From the NCBI RefSeq assembly GCF_006352025.1, contig NZ_CP040936.1, positions 1,736,001-1,800,000 of the forward strand: a DNA stretch of 64,000 nt. The letters are read 5' to 3'. Shown one piece after another: positions 44,223 to 53,968 of this stretch. The stretch is from Hymenobacter sp. DG01 (GTDB lineage Bacteria; Bacteroidota; Bacteroidia; Cytophagales; Hymenobacteraceae). How positions within the stretch are numbered: position 1 is the first letter of the stretch; the number at the start of each line of letters is the position of its first letter. The notes below the pieces were generated by a model, which had not been told where the DNA came from, did no database searches, and was given only the letters and a program-made list of their open reading frames with translations. The position numbers and the translations under genes are program-made.

Positions 44223-44262
44223 CTTGTTTTTATACGGATGCTTCTTACTCTAAGCCCATACG

Positions 44263-46140
44263 CTACTTTACCTCCAGCAGGCCCTGCGCCTCGTAGTGGT
44301 AATAAGTACTGTCATTTTTTTCATGTCGGTGCAGGTACTGAAAAAACAGCTGCATTCTCACTTGCTGGTTACCTCTACTTAAGCTTAGGTCTCGGGCCAT
44401 TTCAATTTCCTGCTTCGGATTACGCCCGTACACCCCAGCTAGGGAGTCGGCGAGGGCACCGGGCGCTAAGCTGAGCTGAAAATGCCAGCTTCTATTGCCT
44501 TGTTGTCGCTCCAGTATAAGCTCTCGGCCCCTAGCACGAGCCCGAAGGCGCAGCGAGTCGCCGGCCACAATCATTTTCATTAATACACTGTCCTTTTGAA
44601 TCTCATTATACTCGGGCAAGTTCACGTTATTAATCCAGTAGCGCCCGTAGCCTAACTCCGGGTTGTCGTTATGAGCGACAAAACCGGCCGTAAGCTCTTC
44701 GTGCGCCTCATATCGGGCATAAGCACTAACCCGGGTAATGTCACTGACAACAAACACTTGATTTTCTCTCCATTCATCCTGTTGCCATTCGGGTTTGCCC
44801 TTTAATGAATCGGGCAGTTGCAGGGAGGCGGCGAACAGGGGTTGTAGCTTATCGACGGCCTCGCGCTTGGCGAAAAAATCGACAATGGACGTAAGCCGCT
44901 GCCGCACCGCAAAGGGCAGCTTCGGAACCCGTTGTCCGGCCCCGTCCAGCTTACCATCTTTCAGCAACTTGTACCGGGCGCTGATTTCGCGTAGCTGACT
45001 GAGCTGACTGCGTTCGGCTACCGCAAACGCGCCCCAGGGTCCGGCGGCCGACAGCAACGCTACCAGGGCCAAAGAAGCCGGAATCCAGATGATGCCCTGG
45101 CCTTTGCGCACCAGAAAGTAGGTAGCCATTACCAGCAGCCAGGCAGCCAGCACCAGCACGAAGTAGCGCTCCTCCGTGATGCCGTAGGCCCGGATGCGGA
45201 TACCGATGGCCACGGCCAGCAGCCCCAGCAGCGGAAACAGGGCCCGATAAAACCAGCGGGCAAACGTGCGGATCCAGGTGTTTTCGGCGGCGTGGCGGAT
45301 GGGATGAATCAGGAGCAAAGCCAAAATGCCGGCTACCGCCAAGGCCAGCACCAGAATCGAAACCCACCCTTTCGGCAGTTCCCATTGCACCAGAATGCGG
45401 CCCAGATAGGCGTAAAGGATGCCTAAGTACAGCACCACCAGCGGCAGCAGCACAAACTGCGTGAACACCTTCAGTCCTTTGGGGTAGGTAGCCTCCTGCT
45501 CCAGGGCGGCAAAATCCTGCGGCACCCCGGCCAGGAAAAACCAGGTGTTGAACACCGTTCCCAGCACCGTGAAAAGATGCTGATACAGATACGGGTCCAG
45601 TTTTACTTCAAACAGATTCTCGATGGCCAGCAGGGCCAGGGCACATCCCACAAACAGCACCCCAGAGTAAAGACCGGCGGTAAGAATGCGCAGGAATAGG
45701 GTTTCGTTGTAGCGCCAGAAGCCGGGCGTATCGGCCTCGCGGCGCAGTTCCGGCAGGTAAGGCACCACCGCTACCAGCAGGTGCGAAGCCACCAGCAGCA
45801 CGAACAGCCGCAGCCTCCACACACTATTTGGGGTAGCGGGGCAGACCACATACCAGCCTACCAGCAGCAACACTACCCCTCCGGCAGCGGCCAAGCGCCA
45901 GCCGCCGGGCCAGCGGTATCGCTCGGAGGCCAGGGCCACAGCCAGGGTGAGCGTGAGCCCCAGCACCGCCGTAGAAAGCGCCGGAAACAGCCAGTCGAGT
46001 TTGGCCTCCTCAGCATAGGGTAGGCGCTGCGTGTAGATGCCCACGCCGCAGAGAACAAAGGCGCAGAGCAGAGTGAGCGGAAAGCGCCGAAGCACTGTGG
46101 TAGCCTCGGATACCAGATGCTGCAGGGAAGGAAGCTTCAT
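44263..46140 (-). CDS. DUF4153 membrane protein
   Basis: 625 aa with about 11 membrane segments in the first 380 residues (for example FPLTLLCAFVLCGVGIY and GVSILVLALAVAGILALLL-like helices) and a soluble C-terminal part of about 240 residues rich in beta strands. The conserved block with FAALEQEATYPKGLKVFTQF, followed by a hydrophobic LPLVVLYLGILYAY helix, is diagnostic of DUF4153. Function unknown. Its C-terminal half is less GC-rich than the membrane half. Confidence 0.8.
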   Translation of the reverse strand: MKLPSLQHLVSEATTVLRRFPLTLLCAFVLCGVGIYTQRLPYAEEAKLDWLFPALSTAVLGLTLTLAVALASERYRWPGGWRLAAAGGVVLLLVGWYVVCPATPNSVWRLRLFVLLVASHLLVAVVPYLPELRREADTPGFWRYNETLFLRILTAGLYSGVLFVGCALALLAIENLFEVKLDPYLYQHLFTVLGTVFNTWFFLAGVPQDFAALEQEATYPKGLKVFTQFVLLPLVVLYLGILYAYLGRILVQWELPKGWVSILVLALAVAGILALLLIHPIRHAAENTWIRTFARWFYRALFPLLGLLAVAIGIRIRAYGITEERYFVLVLAAWLLVMATYFLVRKGQGIIWIPASLALVALLSAAGPWGAFAVAERSQLSQLREISARYKLLKDGKLDGAGQRVPKLPFAVRQRLTSIVDFFAKREAVDKLQPLFAASLQLPDSLKGKPEWQQDEWRENQVFVVSDITRVSAYARYEAHEELTAGFVAHNDNPELGYGRYWINNVNLPEYNEIQKDSVLMKMIVAGDSLRLRARARGRELILERQQGNRSWHFQLSLAPGALADSLAGVYGRNPKQEIEMARDLSLSRGNQQVRMQLFFQYLHRHEKNDSTYYHYEAQGLLEVK

Positions 46141-46208
46141 GAGTCACATGGAATAAGTGCGCCAAGAAACGGCTTTTCTGTTGAGCTGCCTACCCCCTAC
46201 TGCCGGGC

Positions 46209-46529
46209 TTACTCATTTGGCTGCAGAAGCGCTTCCACCTCCAGCAACAGGGCTGTGTTTTCCAGAATGTCGCGCAGCTGGGTCAGCTCAATCAGGGTGA
46301 ACACCAGAGCCAGCTTGGCGGCCGAGGTGCGCAGGGCAATGCACCGGGCCTCCGGGTCGCGGGTGCAGAGGCAGTGCTGCTGCCAGGCTGCGCTTACTAC
46401 CCCCCGAAACTCCTGAAACTCGGCCCCCGTGGCGGCTATGGCCACGTTGCCAAAGCACAGGTGCAGATGGCGCGTGCGCGGGCACCGGGCGCAATATCCG
46501 AACTCGTTATGATGAAAAAACTGAGCCAT
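46209..46529 (-). CDS. Small Cys-containing protein (DUF6686-like)
   Basis: 106 aa beginning MAQFFHHNEFGYCARCPRTR, with a CxxC pair at residues 13 and 16, then LHLCFGNVAIAATGAEFQEF and another Cys cluster (HCLCTRDPEARC). The pattern, an aromatic start, a C-x2-C pair and a FGN motif, resembles a small uncharacterised Bacteroidota family that I recall as DUF6686; the assignment is tentative. Cytosolic, possibly metal-binding. Confidence 0.55.
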   Translation of the reverse strand: MAQFFHHNEFGYCARCPRTRHLHLCFGNVAIAATGAEFQEFRGVVSAAWQQHCLCTRDPEARCIALRTSAAKLALVFTLIELTQLRDILENTALLLEVEALLQPNE

Positions 46530-46730
46530 AGGAAAGCAGTTGCCTGAATGATTTACTGTCGCAAGTATAACTATTTAGAATAATTATAAATAAAAATCAC
46601 ACTTCTAATTCCCAGCTTTCCAGCCCTAAGCTCCTTCGTATGGTGTCGGCAATACACCGTTCAGCTGGCCGTGTTACTGCTTTTCTGCGTAGAATGGGCT
46701 TCCTGTGTTGCTCCCCTCGCGCCCGCCTCT

Positions 46731-49700
46731 ATGAAACGACCTTCCTTCCGTCAGCTCCTGTCCCTCACGGTGTTGGGGCTGCTGCTGGGGGTAGTGACGG
46801 GCGCCTGGCTGCTGGGCACGCGCTGGGGGCAGCGCCAGGTGGAGCAGCTCATTCGGCAGCGGCTGCGCCAACACTCCGATTTGGTGGTGGCTCCGTTTAC
46901 GGTGGAGCTGTCGGTGCTGCGCCACTTTCCGCACCTGACGGCTTCCGTGCATCACCTGGCTCTTACCGATACTTCCTACGGCCGGGCCGTGCCGGTGCTG
47001 CGCATTGGGCGGGCCGATATGCGGGTGGAGCTGGGGCAGATCTGGCGCGGCAAGTTCCGGGTGAGCCACCTGACCCTGCAGGACGGCGACTTCCGGCAGT
47101 TCACCGATTCGCTGGGCCACGACTGGGGCCTGCGGGGGAAAGGGCCGCGCCGTGCTACCCCCCAGGGCCCGCCCAACTTCGACCTGGACTCGCTGGTGCT
47201 ACTGAACGTGCGCGTTACGGACCGAAACGAATTACACCACAGTGGTTTTTCGGCCTACGTGCGCAATGGCCGCCTGACGGTGCGGGCCCGCTGGGGGGTA
47301 GGCCACACCAGCGGCCGGCTGGATGGGCAGCTGGAATACCTCCGCAGCGGGCGCGGCAACCTCTTCACCCAGGAGCCCATTGTGGCCCTGGTGCGCTACC
47401 GCTATGATTTCCGCCGACGTGAAGGCACCTTCCTCCGGACGCGGGCTACCCTCAACGGTGACACCGTACTGGTAAACGGTACGCACCGGGGCGCTGGACC
47501 CGGTGAGTCGCGCGGTACCCGCCTGAACCTGCGCTTTCAGGGCACGCAGCCTTTGCTGGAGGTGCTGCACGTAGCCTTGCCCCCTGGGCTGCAGCGCTAC
47601 CTGAAAGGAGCCCGCAGCCCCAGTCGGGCGAGTATCTGGTACACCATTCGGGGCGTGAGCGGGCCTACCACCCGGCCGCGCACGGTGCTGCGGTTTGCCC
47701 TGCGTGGGGCCCAGGTGCAGTGGGCCGACTCGGCCCGCCGAATTCAGCGCTGGGATGCGCGCGGCATCTTCGACAACGGCCCCGAGCACTCGCCCCGCTC
47801 TACCTACCTTGCCTTCAGCCACTGTAAAATCTACTCCAAGGCCGGCCAGCTAGACGCAGCCCTCACCGTGCGCGACTTCACGCGGCCCCACCTGCTGGGC
47901 CATGTGCGGGGCCGCACCGAGCTGCAAACCCTGGCTGCCGTGGTGGCGCCCCGCCTCTGGAAAGCCCGCCGCGGCGAAGCGGCCCTCGACCTGCGCCTGG
48001 ATGGTGCGGTGCCCGAAATTCCGGACCGCCAGACCCGCCGCACCCTCCGCCCGGATACCCTCCTACCCCTGCTGCGGGCCCAAGGCACCGTGCGGCTGGA
48101 GCGGGCTTCCTTTACTATTCCGGGCCGGCAGGCCTCCATGACCAACCTCAACGTGCTGGTGCGCCTGCACGACAGTGTGTGGGCCCTGGAAAACCTAACC
48201 GGGCGACTTAATGGCATGCAGGTACGGGCCAACGCCACCACCACTCACCTGCTGGCTTACTTCAGCGGGCAGCAGCCCGTTACTACTATCCGAGGGTCGT
48301 TTGGGGTTGATGCGCTGGACTTAAGAGAGTTGCGCCGCCTGCTGGCCCCGCCGGGCGGGCGGGCCCGACTGGCCAAGGCCCGACGGCCGGACTACACCCC
48401 CAATCAGCAGCTGGCCGCGCAGGTGCTGAATTTCCTACCCTCCGGTCTGCACCTGAACATCCGGCTGCACTGCGGGCAGCTGGTAGTGGCCTCCGATACC
48501 CTGCAGCACTTGGCGGCCACCGTGCGCCACGACGGGCAACGGGTGCAGCTGACGGACTTGCAGGGCCGCATGTGGGGCGGCGACCTGAAAGGGGTCGTCA
48601 GCTGGCCGACGGATACGCTGAACCTGCAGCCGGTGGCGGCGCAGCTGGCCGTGCACTTCCGTACCCTGCGCTACCACGAGCTGCTGACCCGCATCACGCG
48701 CCCTTCCCGCCGCGACCCGGCCGCGCCCGCAGCGCCTACCCTGCGCGAAGTGCTGCTGGCGGCCAACGGGCAGGGCCTTATATCCATCGACCGGCTGGTA
48801 TTTTCGGAAGGTGAGCAGTTCACCAATCTGCGGCTGCGGATTGATAAAACCGGGCCCCGTTTCCTGATTCCGGCCCTCACCTTTGGCATCAGTCATGGGG
48901 GTAGCGGGCGGCTCAGCGGCAGCGCAGAACTGCGGGGCAGTCAGCTCACCAATATGAGCGCCGATATCAACCTGCACTACGCCAGCCTGAATGTGCAGCA
49001 CCTGCTGCGGCTCCTGACGGGCCTGAGCTCCGGGGCGGCCAAGCCCACGGCCGCTGGCCTTACCCCTGCGTCCCGCCCCAACCACCCCCAGGACTCACCG
49101 TTTCTGGATGGCACCGTTACCGGCCGGGTGCGCGTAACGGCCAACCAGATGCAGTATGGCAATCTGCGGGGGCAGCAATTCCGCCTACTCAGCACCTTGC
49201 AGGCCGGGCAGGTGCAGGTAACCGAGTGTAGTTTGCAGGCGCTGGAGGGGTCGGTGCACCTGCGCGGCACCCTGCGCACCGACGCCGATACGGGCCGCTA
49301 CCCCCTGCACACCCAGGTAAGGCTGCGCAACATCCACTTACCCAAGATGTTTGAGCTGGCTACCGCGCTGGGGCTTGATGTGTTGGGTCCGGAGAATATT
49401 CGGGGGAGTATGGACTGTGAGGCCGATGTTCACACAGAGCTGGGGGCCACTTTTCTGCCCCAGCTGGCCAAAACCCAGGCCTTTCTGCGCACCGATGTGC
49501 AGGAGCTGGAGCTGATTGAGGTAGAAGCGGCCATGCAGGCCCTGAAGATTCTGAGTAGGAAGCGCACCGGCCACCTTTACTTCGAGCCCGTGCAGCCCCG
49601 TTTTGTGCTGGACGGCAGCCGCCTGTTGATTCCGAACCTGAGCCTAAGCAGCAACCTGACCGACATGAGCGTTACCGGCGAATACTACCTTACCGGGCGA

Positions 49701-49967
49701 GCCAACCTGTATGTGGGGCTAAGTCCGCTGCAAGCCCTGTTCGGTAATAATGAGAAGCGCATTGCCCGCATCCGGAGCGGCGAGGCTGAGCAGCGTCCGA
49801 GCCGCGGGCTGGTGTATCTGAACCTGCGGCGTGAGCCGGGCCAACCCTACAAAGTGCGTCCTTTCCAGAAGCAGGAGCAGCAACTTCTGCAGCAGGAACT
49901 GCACCGCGAGTACCAGCAACTGCTGCTGCGCCAGCCCCTGGATACTACCCTGCGCCTGCTGCAGTAG
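46731..49967 (+). CDS. AsmA-like C-terminal region protein
   Basis: 1078-aa envelope protein: one N-terminal membrane anchor (residues about 9-29), then a long beta-rich periplasmic body. The first module (LIRQRLRQHSDLVVAPFTVE) and the C-terminal block with an AMQALKILSRKRTGHLYF element and NLSLSSNLTDMSVTGEYYL match AsmA/TamB-like bridge proteins. Relatives shuttle phospholipids between membranes or assist outer membrane assembly. ATG 46731 precedes the anchor; the open frame to 46671 adds a second hydrophobic stretch and is not used. Confidence 0.8.
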   Translation: MKRPSFRQLLSLTVLGLLLGVVTGAWLLGTRWGQRQVEQLIRQRLRQHSDLVVAPFTVELSVLRHFPHLTASVHHLALTDTSYGRAVPVLRIGRADMRVELGQIWRGKFRVSHLTLQDGDFRQFTDSLGHDWGLRGKGPRRATPQGPPNFDLDSLVLLNVRVTDRNELHHSGFSAYVRNGRLTVRARWGVGHTSGRLDGQLEYLRSGRGNLFTQEPIVALVRYRYDFRRREGTFLRTRATLNGDTVLVNGTHRGAGPGESRGTRLNLRFQGTQPLLEVLHVALPPGLQRYLKGARSPSRASIWYTIRGVSGPTTRPRTVLRFALRGAQVQWADSARRIQRWDARGIFDNGPEHSPRSTYLAFSHCKIYSKAGQLDAALTVRDFTRPHLLGHVRGRTELQTLAAVVAPRLWKARRGEAALDLRLDGAVPEIPDRQTRRTLRPDTLLPLLRAQGTVRLERASFTIPGRQASMTNLNVLVRLHDSVWALENLTGRLNGMQVRANATTTHLLAYFSGQQPVTTIRGSFGVDALDLRELRRLLAPPGGRARLAKARRPDYTPNQQLAAQVLNFLPSGLHLNIRLHCGQLVVASDTLQHLAATVRHDGQRVQLTDLQGRMWGGDLKGVVSWPTDTLNLQPVAAQLAVHFRTLRYHELLTRITRPSRRDPAAPAAPTLREVLLAANGQGLISIDRLVFSEGEQFTNLRLRIDKTGPRFLIPALTFGISHGGSGRLSGSAELRGSQLTNMSADINLHYASLNVQHLLRLLTGLSSGAAKPTAAGLTPASRPNHPQDSPFLDGTVTGRVRVTANQMQYGNLRGQQFRLLSTLQAGQVQVTECSLQALEGSVHLRGTLRTDADTGRYPLHTQVRLRNIHLPKMFELATALGLDVLGPENIRGSMDCEADVHTELGATFLPQLAKTQAFLRTDVQELELIEVEAAMQALKILSRKRTGHLYFEPVQPRFVLDGSRLLIPNLSLSSNLTDMSVTGEYYLTGRANLYVGLSPLQALFGNNEKRIARIRSGEAEQRPSRGLVYLNLRREPGQPYKVRPFQKQEQQLLQQELHREYQQLLLRQPLDTTLRLLQ

Positions 49968-49981
49968 CAAAAGCGCCGCCG

Positions 49982-51364
49982 CTAGAACCCTTTCGGTAGG
50001 TCAATCCCCCGAATAGTCCGGAACAGGCTGATAGCATTTTGGTCCGTGAGCCCCCCAATATAATCCGTCAGCAAAATAATCTGCTCGTAGGCGGAAGCGC
50101 CCTGTTGGTGCCCGATACCGCGAAATTGCTCGGGTAGCAGTTGTACCACTTTCCGGGAACGGGGACTTTCCTGGGGGTCGAAGGTGGCGTGCAGGAAGGC
50201 ATCGAGCAGGCCGGCCATCACCTCGAAGCCTGCCGCCTCAATCTCCAGCACCGGCCGGCTGCGGTAGAGGTGTTCCTTAGTAAGCTGATGAATGTGCTGC
50301 AGCTGGTCCCAGCAGTCGAGCTGCTGCACCAGGGGCTCATCGGAGCGGCCCCGGAGCAGGTCGTCGGCGCGGTCGGCGAACAGGCGGGCGGTTTGCTGCA
50401 CGAGGCGGTTGATGAGGCGGGCGCGCAGGTAGCCCAGCTCCTCGCGCCAGTCGCGCCATTCCAGGGAGCCCCGCCGACCAGGCGCGTCGCCGAGCATTTC
50501 GCGCAGCACCCGTAGCCCTGTTTCGCACGGAATCAGCCCCAGCTTCAGCCCGTCTTCAAAATCAATGATACGGTAGCATAAGTCATCCGCGGCTTCTACC
50601 AGAAAAGCTAGCGGGTGGCGGTGGTAGAAGCCACCGAGCTGGGTACCGGGCGGCTTGGGCAGCAGCCCCAGTTCGCGGGCTACCTCCTGAAACCGGTCGG
50701 CTTCGGTCTGAAAGTAGCCATACTTTTTCTCGCTGGTGCCGCGCGTAAGCGTCGCCTCCTCCACAATAGAAGGCCGCGGATACTTGGTGAATGCGCCGAG
50801 GGTAGCATACGTCAGGCCCAGCCCTGCCGAGCCGCTGCTATGGGCCGCATACGTATGGGTCAGCGTACGAAAACCAGCGGCGTTGCCTTCAAACTGCTGC
50901 AAATCGGCGCGCTGAGCGGCATTCAGCACGCGCACGAAGGGCTCGGCGGCCGGGCTGCGGAAGTAAGCCGATATGGCATCTTCGCCGGAGTGCCCGAATG
51001 GTGGGTTGCCGATATCATGGGCCAGGCAGGCGGCGGCCACGATGTCGCCGAAGTCGCTGTCGAGGTGGGGCAGCTGCCGGGCCAGGTCCGGGGTTTCCTC
51101 CAGCAGAAGACGCCCGCCCAACCGCCCCAGGGACCGGCCCACGCAGGCCGTTTCGAGGGAGTGGGTGAGGCGGGTGTGCACGAAATCGGTTTCCGGCAGG
51201 GGCATTACCTGGGTTTTGCGCTGCAGCCGCCGAAACGGCGAGCTGAACACCACCCGGTCGTAGTCCTGCACGAAAGCTCCACGCACGGGCGGGGCATCCG
51301 TCACGAGGTGAAGCTGAGGTTGCTCGGGGTAGCGGCGGCGGCTAAGCAGCCGCTCCCAGGTCAT
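49982..51364 (-). CDS. dgt: Deoxyguanosinetriphosphate triphosphohydrolase-like protein
   Basis: dNTP triphosphohydrolase of the HD superfamily. HD motif AACLAHDIGNPPFGHSGEDA with the metal-binding His-Asp, preceded by RLTHSLETACVGRSLGR. It cleaves dNTPs to nucleosides and triphosphate and so helps set the dNTP pool. ATG 51364 (MTWERLLSRRRY) is the family-typical start and gives 460 aa; ATG at 51400 or 51403 is also possible. Confidence 0.92.
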   Translation of the reverse strand: MTWERLLSRRRYPEQPQLHLVTDAPPVRGAFVQDYDRVVFSSPFRRLQRKTQVMPLPETDFVHTRLTHSLETACVGRSLGRLGGRLLLEETPDLARQLPHLDSDFGDIVAAACLAHDIGNPPFGHSGEDAISAYFRSPAAEPFVRVLNAAQRADLQQFEGNAAGFRTLTHTYAAHSSGSAGLGLTYATLGAFTKYPRPSIVEEATLTRGTSEKKYGYFQTEADRFQEVARELGLLPKPPGTQLGGFYHRHPLAFLVEAADDLCYRIIDFEDGLKLGLIPCETGLRVLREMLGDAPGRRGSLEWRDWREELGYLRARLINRLVQQTARLFADRADDLLRGRSDEPLVQQLDCWDQLQHIHQLTKEHLYRSRPVLEIEAAGFEVMAGLLDAFLHATFDPQESPRSRKVVQLLPEQFRGIGHQQGASAYEQIILLTDYIGGLTDQNAISLFRTIRGIDLPKGF

Positions 51365-51479
51365 GGTGGGGGTATCGGGCGAGTCGGGCTGGAGGTGCAT
51401 CATCAGAAAGGCAAGGTACAAGGCCGGCTTCAATCAGCGGGCCCCTACCCCTCTAAAATCGCGCAACCTGCCTCACTCA

Positions 51480-52181
51480 CTACCGGTCAAGCGAGCTTTC
51501 CTGCTCCTGCTGTTGCCCCAGCAGCCGCACGGTAGCGTAGCCCAGCAGCAGAAATACGCCGTAAAGCAGCGTAACGCCCCAGGTGCCGCGGTGCACGGTG
51601 GGGTGCAGAATACGCGAAACAATGTCGTAGAACAGGGTGAGAGGGTTGGTCAGCACGTCCCAGCTGTTGAAGCGCAGGTAGCGGCCCAGGTACACCCCGA
51701 AGCTGCTCAGCAGCAGGGCCACGGTGGCAAACGCCCAGCCGGCCCACCAGCCCAGGCGGCGCGTAACCAGTAGCTGCATGTCGGTGAGAGAAGCGTAGGC
51801 CAGCATCAGCCCGTTCCAAGCACAGCTCAGAATCAGGGCCAGATCGTACCAGTAGGGCACACCTAGGCGGGGCTCCAGGTGAAACAGGTCGGTGAGGATG
51901 TAGGGGGCGTTAGGGAAGAACAGCAGCCACACCGCCCCTACCGGCAGCAACACCCTGGCCTTCAGCCGGCCGGCCGTAAGGCCCAGCATAGTGCTCAGCC
52001 CAAACGGAATGAGAGCCAGAAACAGGTTCCAGAGCAGGAAAACAAAGGTTATCTTATGCGTCAGGAACACCCGGAAGGTGATGAGCACAACACTCAGCGC
52101 CAGGGAGGCACCCAGCACCAGAATCAGGCTGAGGCGCTGGCGCAGCTGAGGAAACGACAAAGTGGCTACTGACATCGACAT
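51480..52181 (-). CDS. DUF1361 membrane protein
   Basis: 233 aa with about six membrane segments. The conserved loop LLFFPNAPYILTDLFHL identifies DUF1361; RYLRFNSWDVLTNP is the second conserved block. Function unknown. The ATG at 52181 (or 52175) is favoured because the open frame further upstream runs toward the repeat region. Confidence 0.82.
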   Translation of the reverse strand: MSMSVATLSFPQLRQRLSLILVLGASLALSVVLITFRVFLTHKITFVFLLWNLFLALIPFGLSTMLGLTAGRLKARVLLPVGAVWLLFFPNAPYILTDLFHLEPRLGVPYWYDLALILSCAWNGLMLAYASLTDMQLLVTRRLGWWAGWAFATVALLLSSFGVYLGRYLRFNSWDVLTNPLTLFYDIVSRILHPTVHRGTWGVTLLYGVFLLLGYATVRLLGQQQEQESSLDR

Positions 52182-52279
52182 GCTACCAAGTTCGGAATTT
52201 CTAACCGGGGATAGTAACGGAAGGTTGCAGCCACTCATTGCCCTGAGCTCCGGAAACAATTAGCTGGTAGCAAAAAACA

Positions 52280-52426
52280 TCATGTCGAGCTGGTCGAGAC
52301 ATCTCGTGTGCTGACGTTGGATTACTAAGGCAACATCAGCACGCGAGATGTCTCGACCAGCTCGACATGACAGTTCCTCTAGCAACGTCAGCACGCGAGA
52401 TTCCTCGACCAGCTCGGAATGACGGT
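52280..52426. repeat. Long inverted repeat with an extra direct copy
   Basis: 40-bp arms at 52280-52319 and 52331-52370 (TCATGTCGAGCTGGTCGAGA... and its inverse) match at 38 of 40 positions by eye around an 11-bp loop. A third copy in the orientation of the right arm lies at 52385-52426, with ATTCCTCG in place of ATGTCTCG. Related to repeats at 1614-1745, 18930-18955, 27727-27778 and 13267. Confidence 0.85.
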
Positions 52427-52453
52427 TTAGAAATTAGGTAGCCAGCCTCACTC

Positions 52454-53968
52454 CTACTCCGGCACGCCCCCGGCGGCCCAGCGCAGGGTAGCCTGGGTTT
52501 GCGCGTACTTGGACTGCAGCTCCGCCAGCTTCACCCGCGCCGATACCAGACTGGCTTCGCGGGAGTTGATCAGAAACACCGAGCTTTCTCCGTTTTCAAA
52601 GCGGATTTGCTCGCCATTGCGCAGTAGCTCGGCGTTGCGCACTACCTGCTCCTGCAAAGCCAACTGCTCGCGCAGGGCCTCCCAGTCGTTGGCTACGCTG
52701 CGCACGGTGGTTTGCACCTCGCGGGTATCCTGCTGCAGGTCCAGCTCGGCCTCACGCGTTTTCAGGCGGTTGAGCTGGAGCTTGGCCCGCTCCTGGCGCA
52801 ACAGCAAGGGGTAGGCAAAGCTCACGCCCAGCTTGTAGTTGTTTTCGAGGTAGCTACCGCTCAGGCTGGCCGGCTTTTCCGGGTTGAAGGGCTGGCCGGC
52901 CTGCAGCAGGTTGTAATCGAGGGTGAGCTTGGGCAGCAGCTTGTTGGTGAGCAGGCGCTGCTCTACGCTTAGCTGGCTGATTTTAGCGCGACTTTTCTGC
53001 AGGTCCGGATGAATCTGCTGGGCCAGCTGCGCCAGGGCCGCCACCGAATCGGGGGGTAGGGCGCGCCAGTCGGTGGGGCCGGGTAAGGGCTGGGGCACGG
53101 CGGCTGGTGGCAGGTCAAGCGGTTGCTGCTGCTCAGACCAGAGGTAGTTGCTCAGCAGCAGAGTAGCGTTGCGAAACTGTACGCGCGCCTGACTAAGCGT
53201 GGCCTGGCGGTTCTGCACTTCCGTAAGCGCCTCCACCGAGTCGATGGCGGCCAGGTCGCCGAGTAGCACCCGCTGCCGGATAGCCTGCAAACGCACACTG
53301 GCCAGGCCCGTGTTGCGGTCCAGAAGCTGCAGACGCTGGTAGTTCAGGCTCCACTCCCAGTAGTCTTTGGCGGCCTGCAGCAGCAGCTTGTTCAGGGCGC
53401 CGCGCCGCTCGGCTTCAGCCAGGCCCTGCAGGGCCTGGGCCTGGCGCACGGCCGCCCGGCGCTCGTCAATCAGCAGCCCCTGGGCCAGCGGCACCGACAG
53501 CCCGATGTAGCTCAGGCCGGCCGGCGAGGTGTAGTTTTCGGGGTTGACGTAAGCGCCGACCCCCCGCTCGAAGCCGGCTTTCACATCAAGTCCGTACCAC
53601 ACCGGAATGCGGAGCTGAGTATCCCAGTCATGGAAATACTCCTTGCCCTTGAAGGTTTTGCCGTAGTACTTGCTGGTGGCGGCGGGGTCGAAAAGGCCGC
53701 GGGCGTAGCGCACTTCCTGCAGGGCCCGCTCGGGCAGCAACCCGGCCTGCCGCGCCACCGGGTGGCGCAGGGCCACGTAGTTGAGCAAGTCAGTCAGGGT
53801 AAACACCTGCCCCGAATCGGGGCGCGGGGCGGTGGGCTGGGCCTGCAGGGGAGCGGCTGCAGCCAGCCACAGCAGCAGGAGCAGCAAGCCCCTACCCCTC
53901 CGAATCGGCCCAAAGCTAAGCTGCCTACCCCCATAGAGGCTGGCAACCCGTGTTAGCAGATGCTTCAT
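52454..53968 (-). CDS. TolC family outer membrane efflux protein
   Basis: 504 aa with signal peptide (residues 1 to about 43, LQAQ) and two long coiled-coil-rich halves typical of OEP/TolC (repeat starts FTLTDLLNYVALRHP and later LAQLAQQIHPDLQKSRAKIS). It forms the trimeric outer membrane duct of an export system. Its ATG overlaps the stop of the HlyD-like gene (ATGA), so the two are translationally coupled. Last gene of a TetR-ABC-HlyD-TolC operon. Confidence 0.92.
   Translation of the reverse strand: MKHLLTRVASLYGGRQLSFGPIRRGRGLLLLLLWLAAAAPLQAQPTAPRPDSGQVFTLTDLLNYVALRHPVARQAGLLPERALQEVRYARGLFDPAATSKYYGKTFKGKEYFHDWDTQLRIPVWYGLDVKAGFERGVGAYVNPENYTSPAGLSYIGLSVPLAQGLLIDERRAAVRQAQALQGLAEAERRGALNKLLLQAAKDYWEWSLNYQRLQLLDRNTGLASVRLQAIRQRVLLGDLAAIDSVEALTEVQNRQATLSQARVQFRNATLLLSNYLWSEQQQPLDLPPAAVPQPLPGPTDWRALPPDSVAALAQLAQQIHPDLQKSRAKISQLSVEQRLLTNKLLPKLTLDYNLLQAGQPFNPEKPASLSGSYLENNYKLGVSFAYPLLLRQERAKLQLNRLKTREAELDLQQDTREVQTTVRSVANDWEALREQLALQEQVVRNAELLRNGEQIRFENGESSVFLINSREASLVSARVKLAELQSKYAQTQATLRWAAGGVPE

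Noticed and set aside
52280..52426. Possible CRISPR array
   Set aside because: Only three copies, one inverted, with unequal short spacers; there are no cas genes. It is a dispersed inverted repeat.
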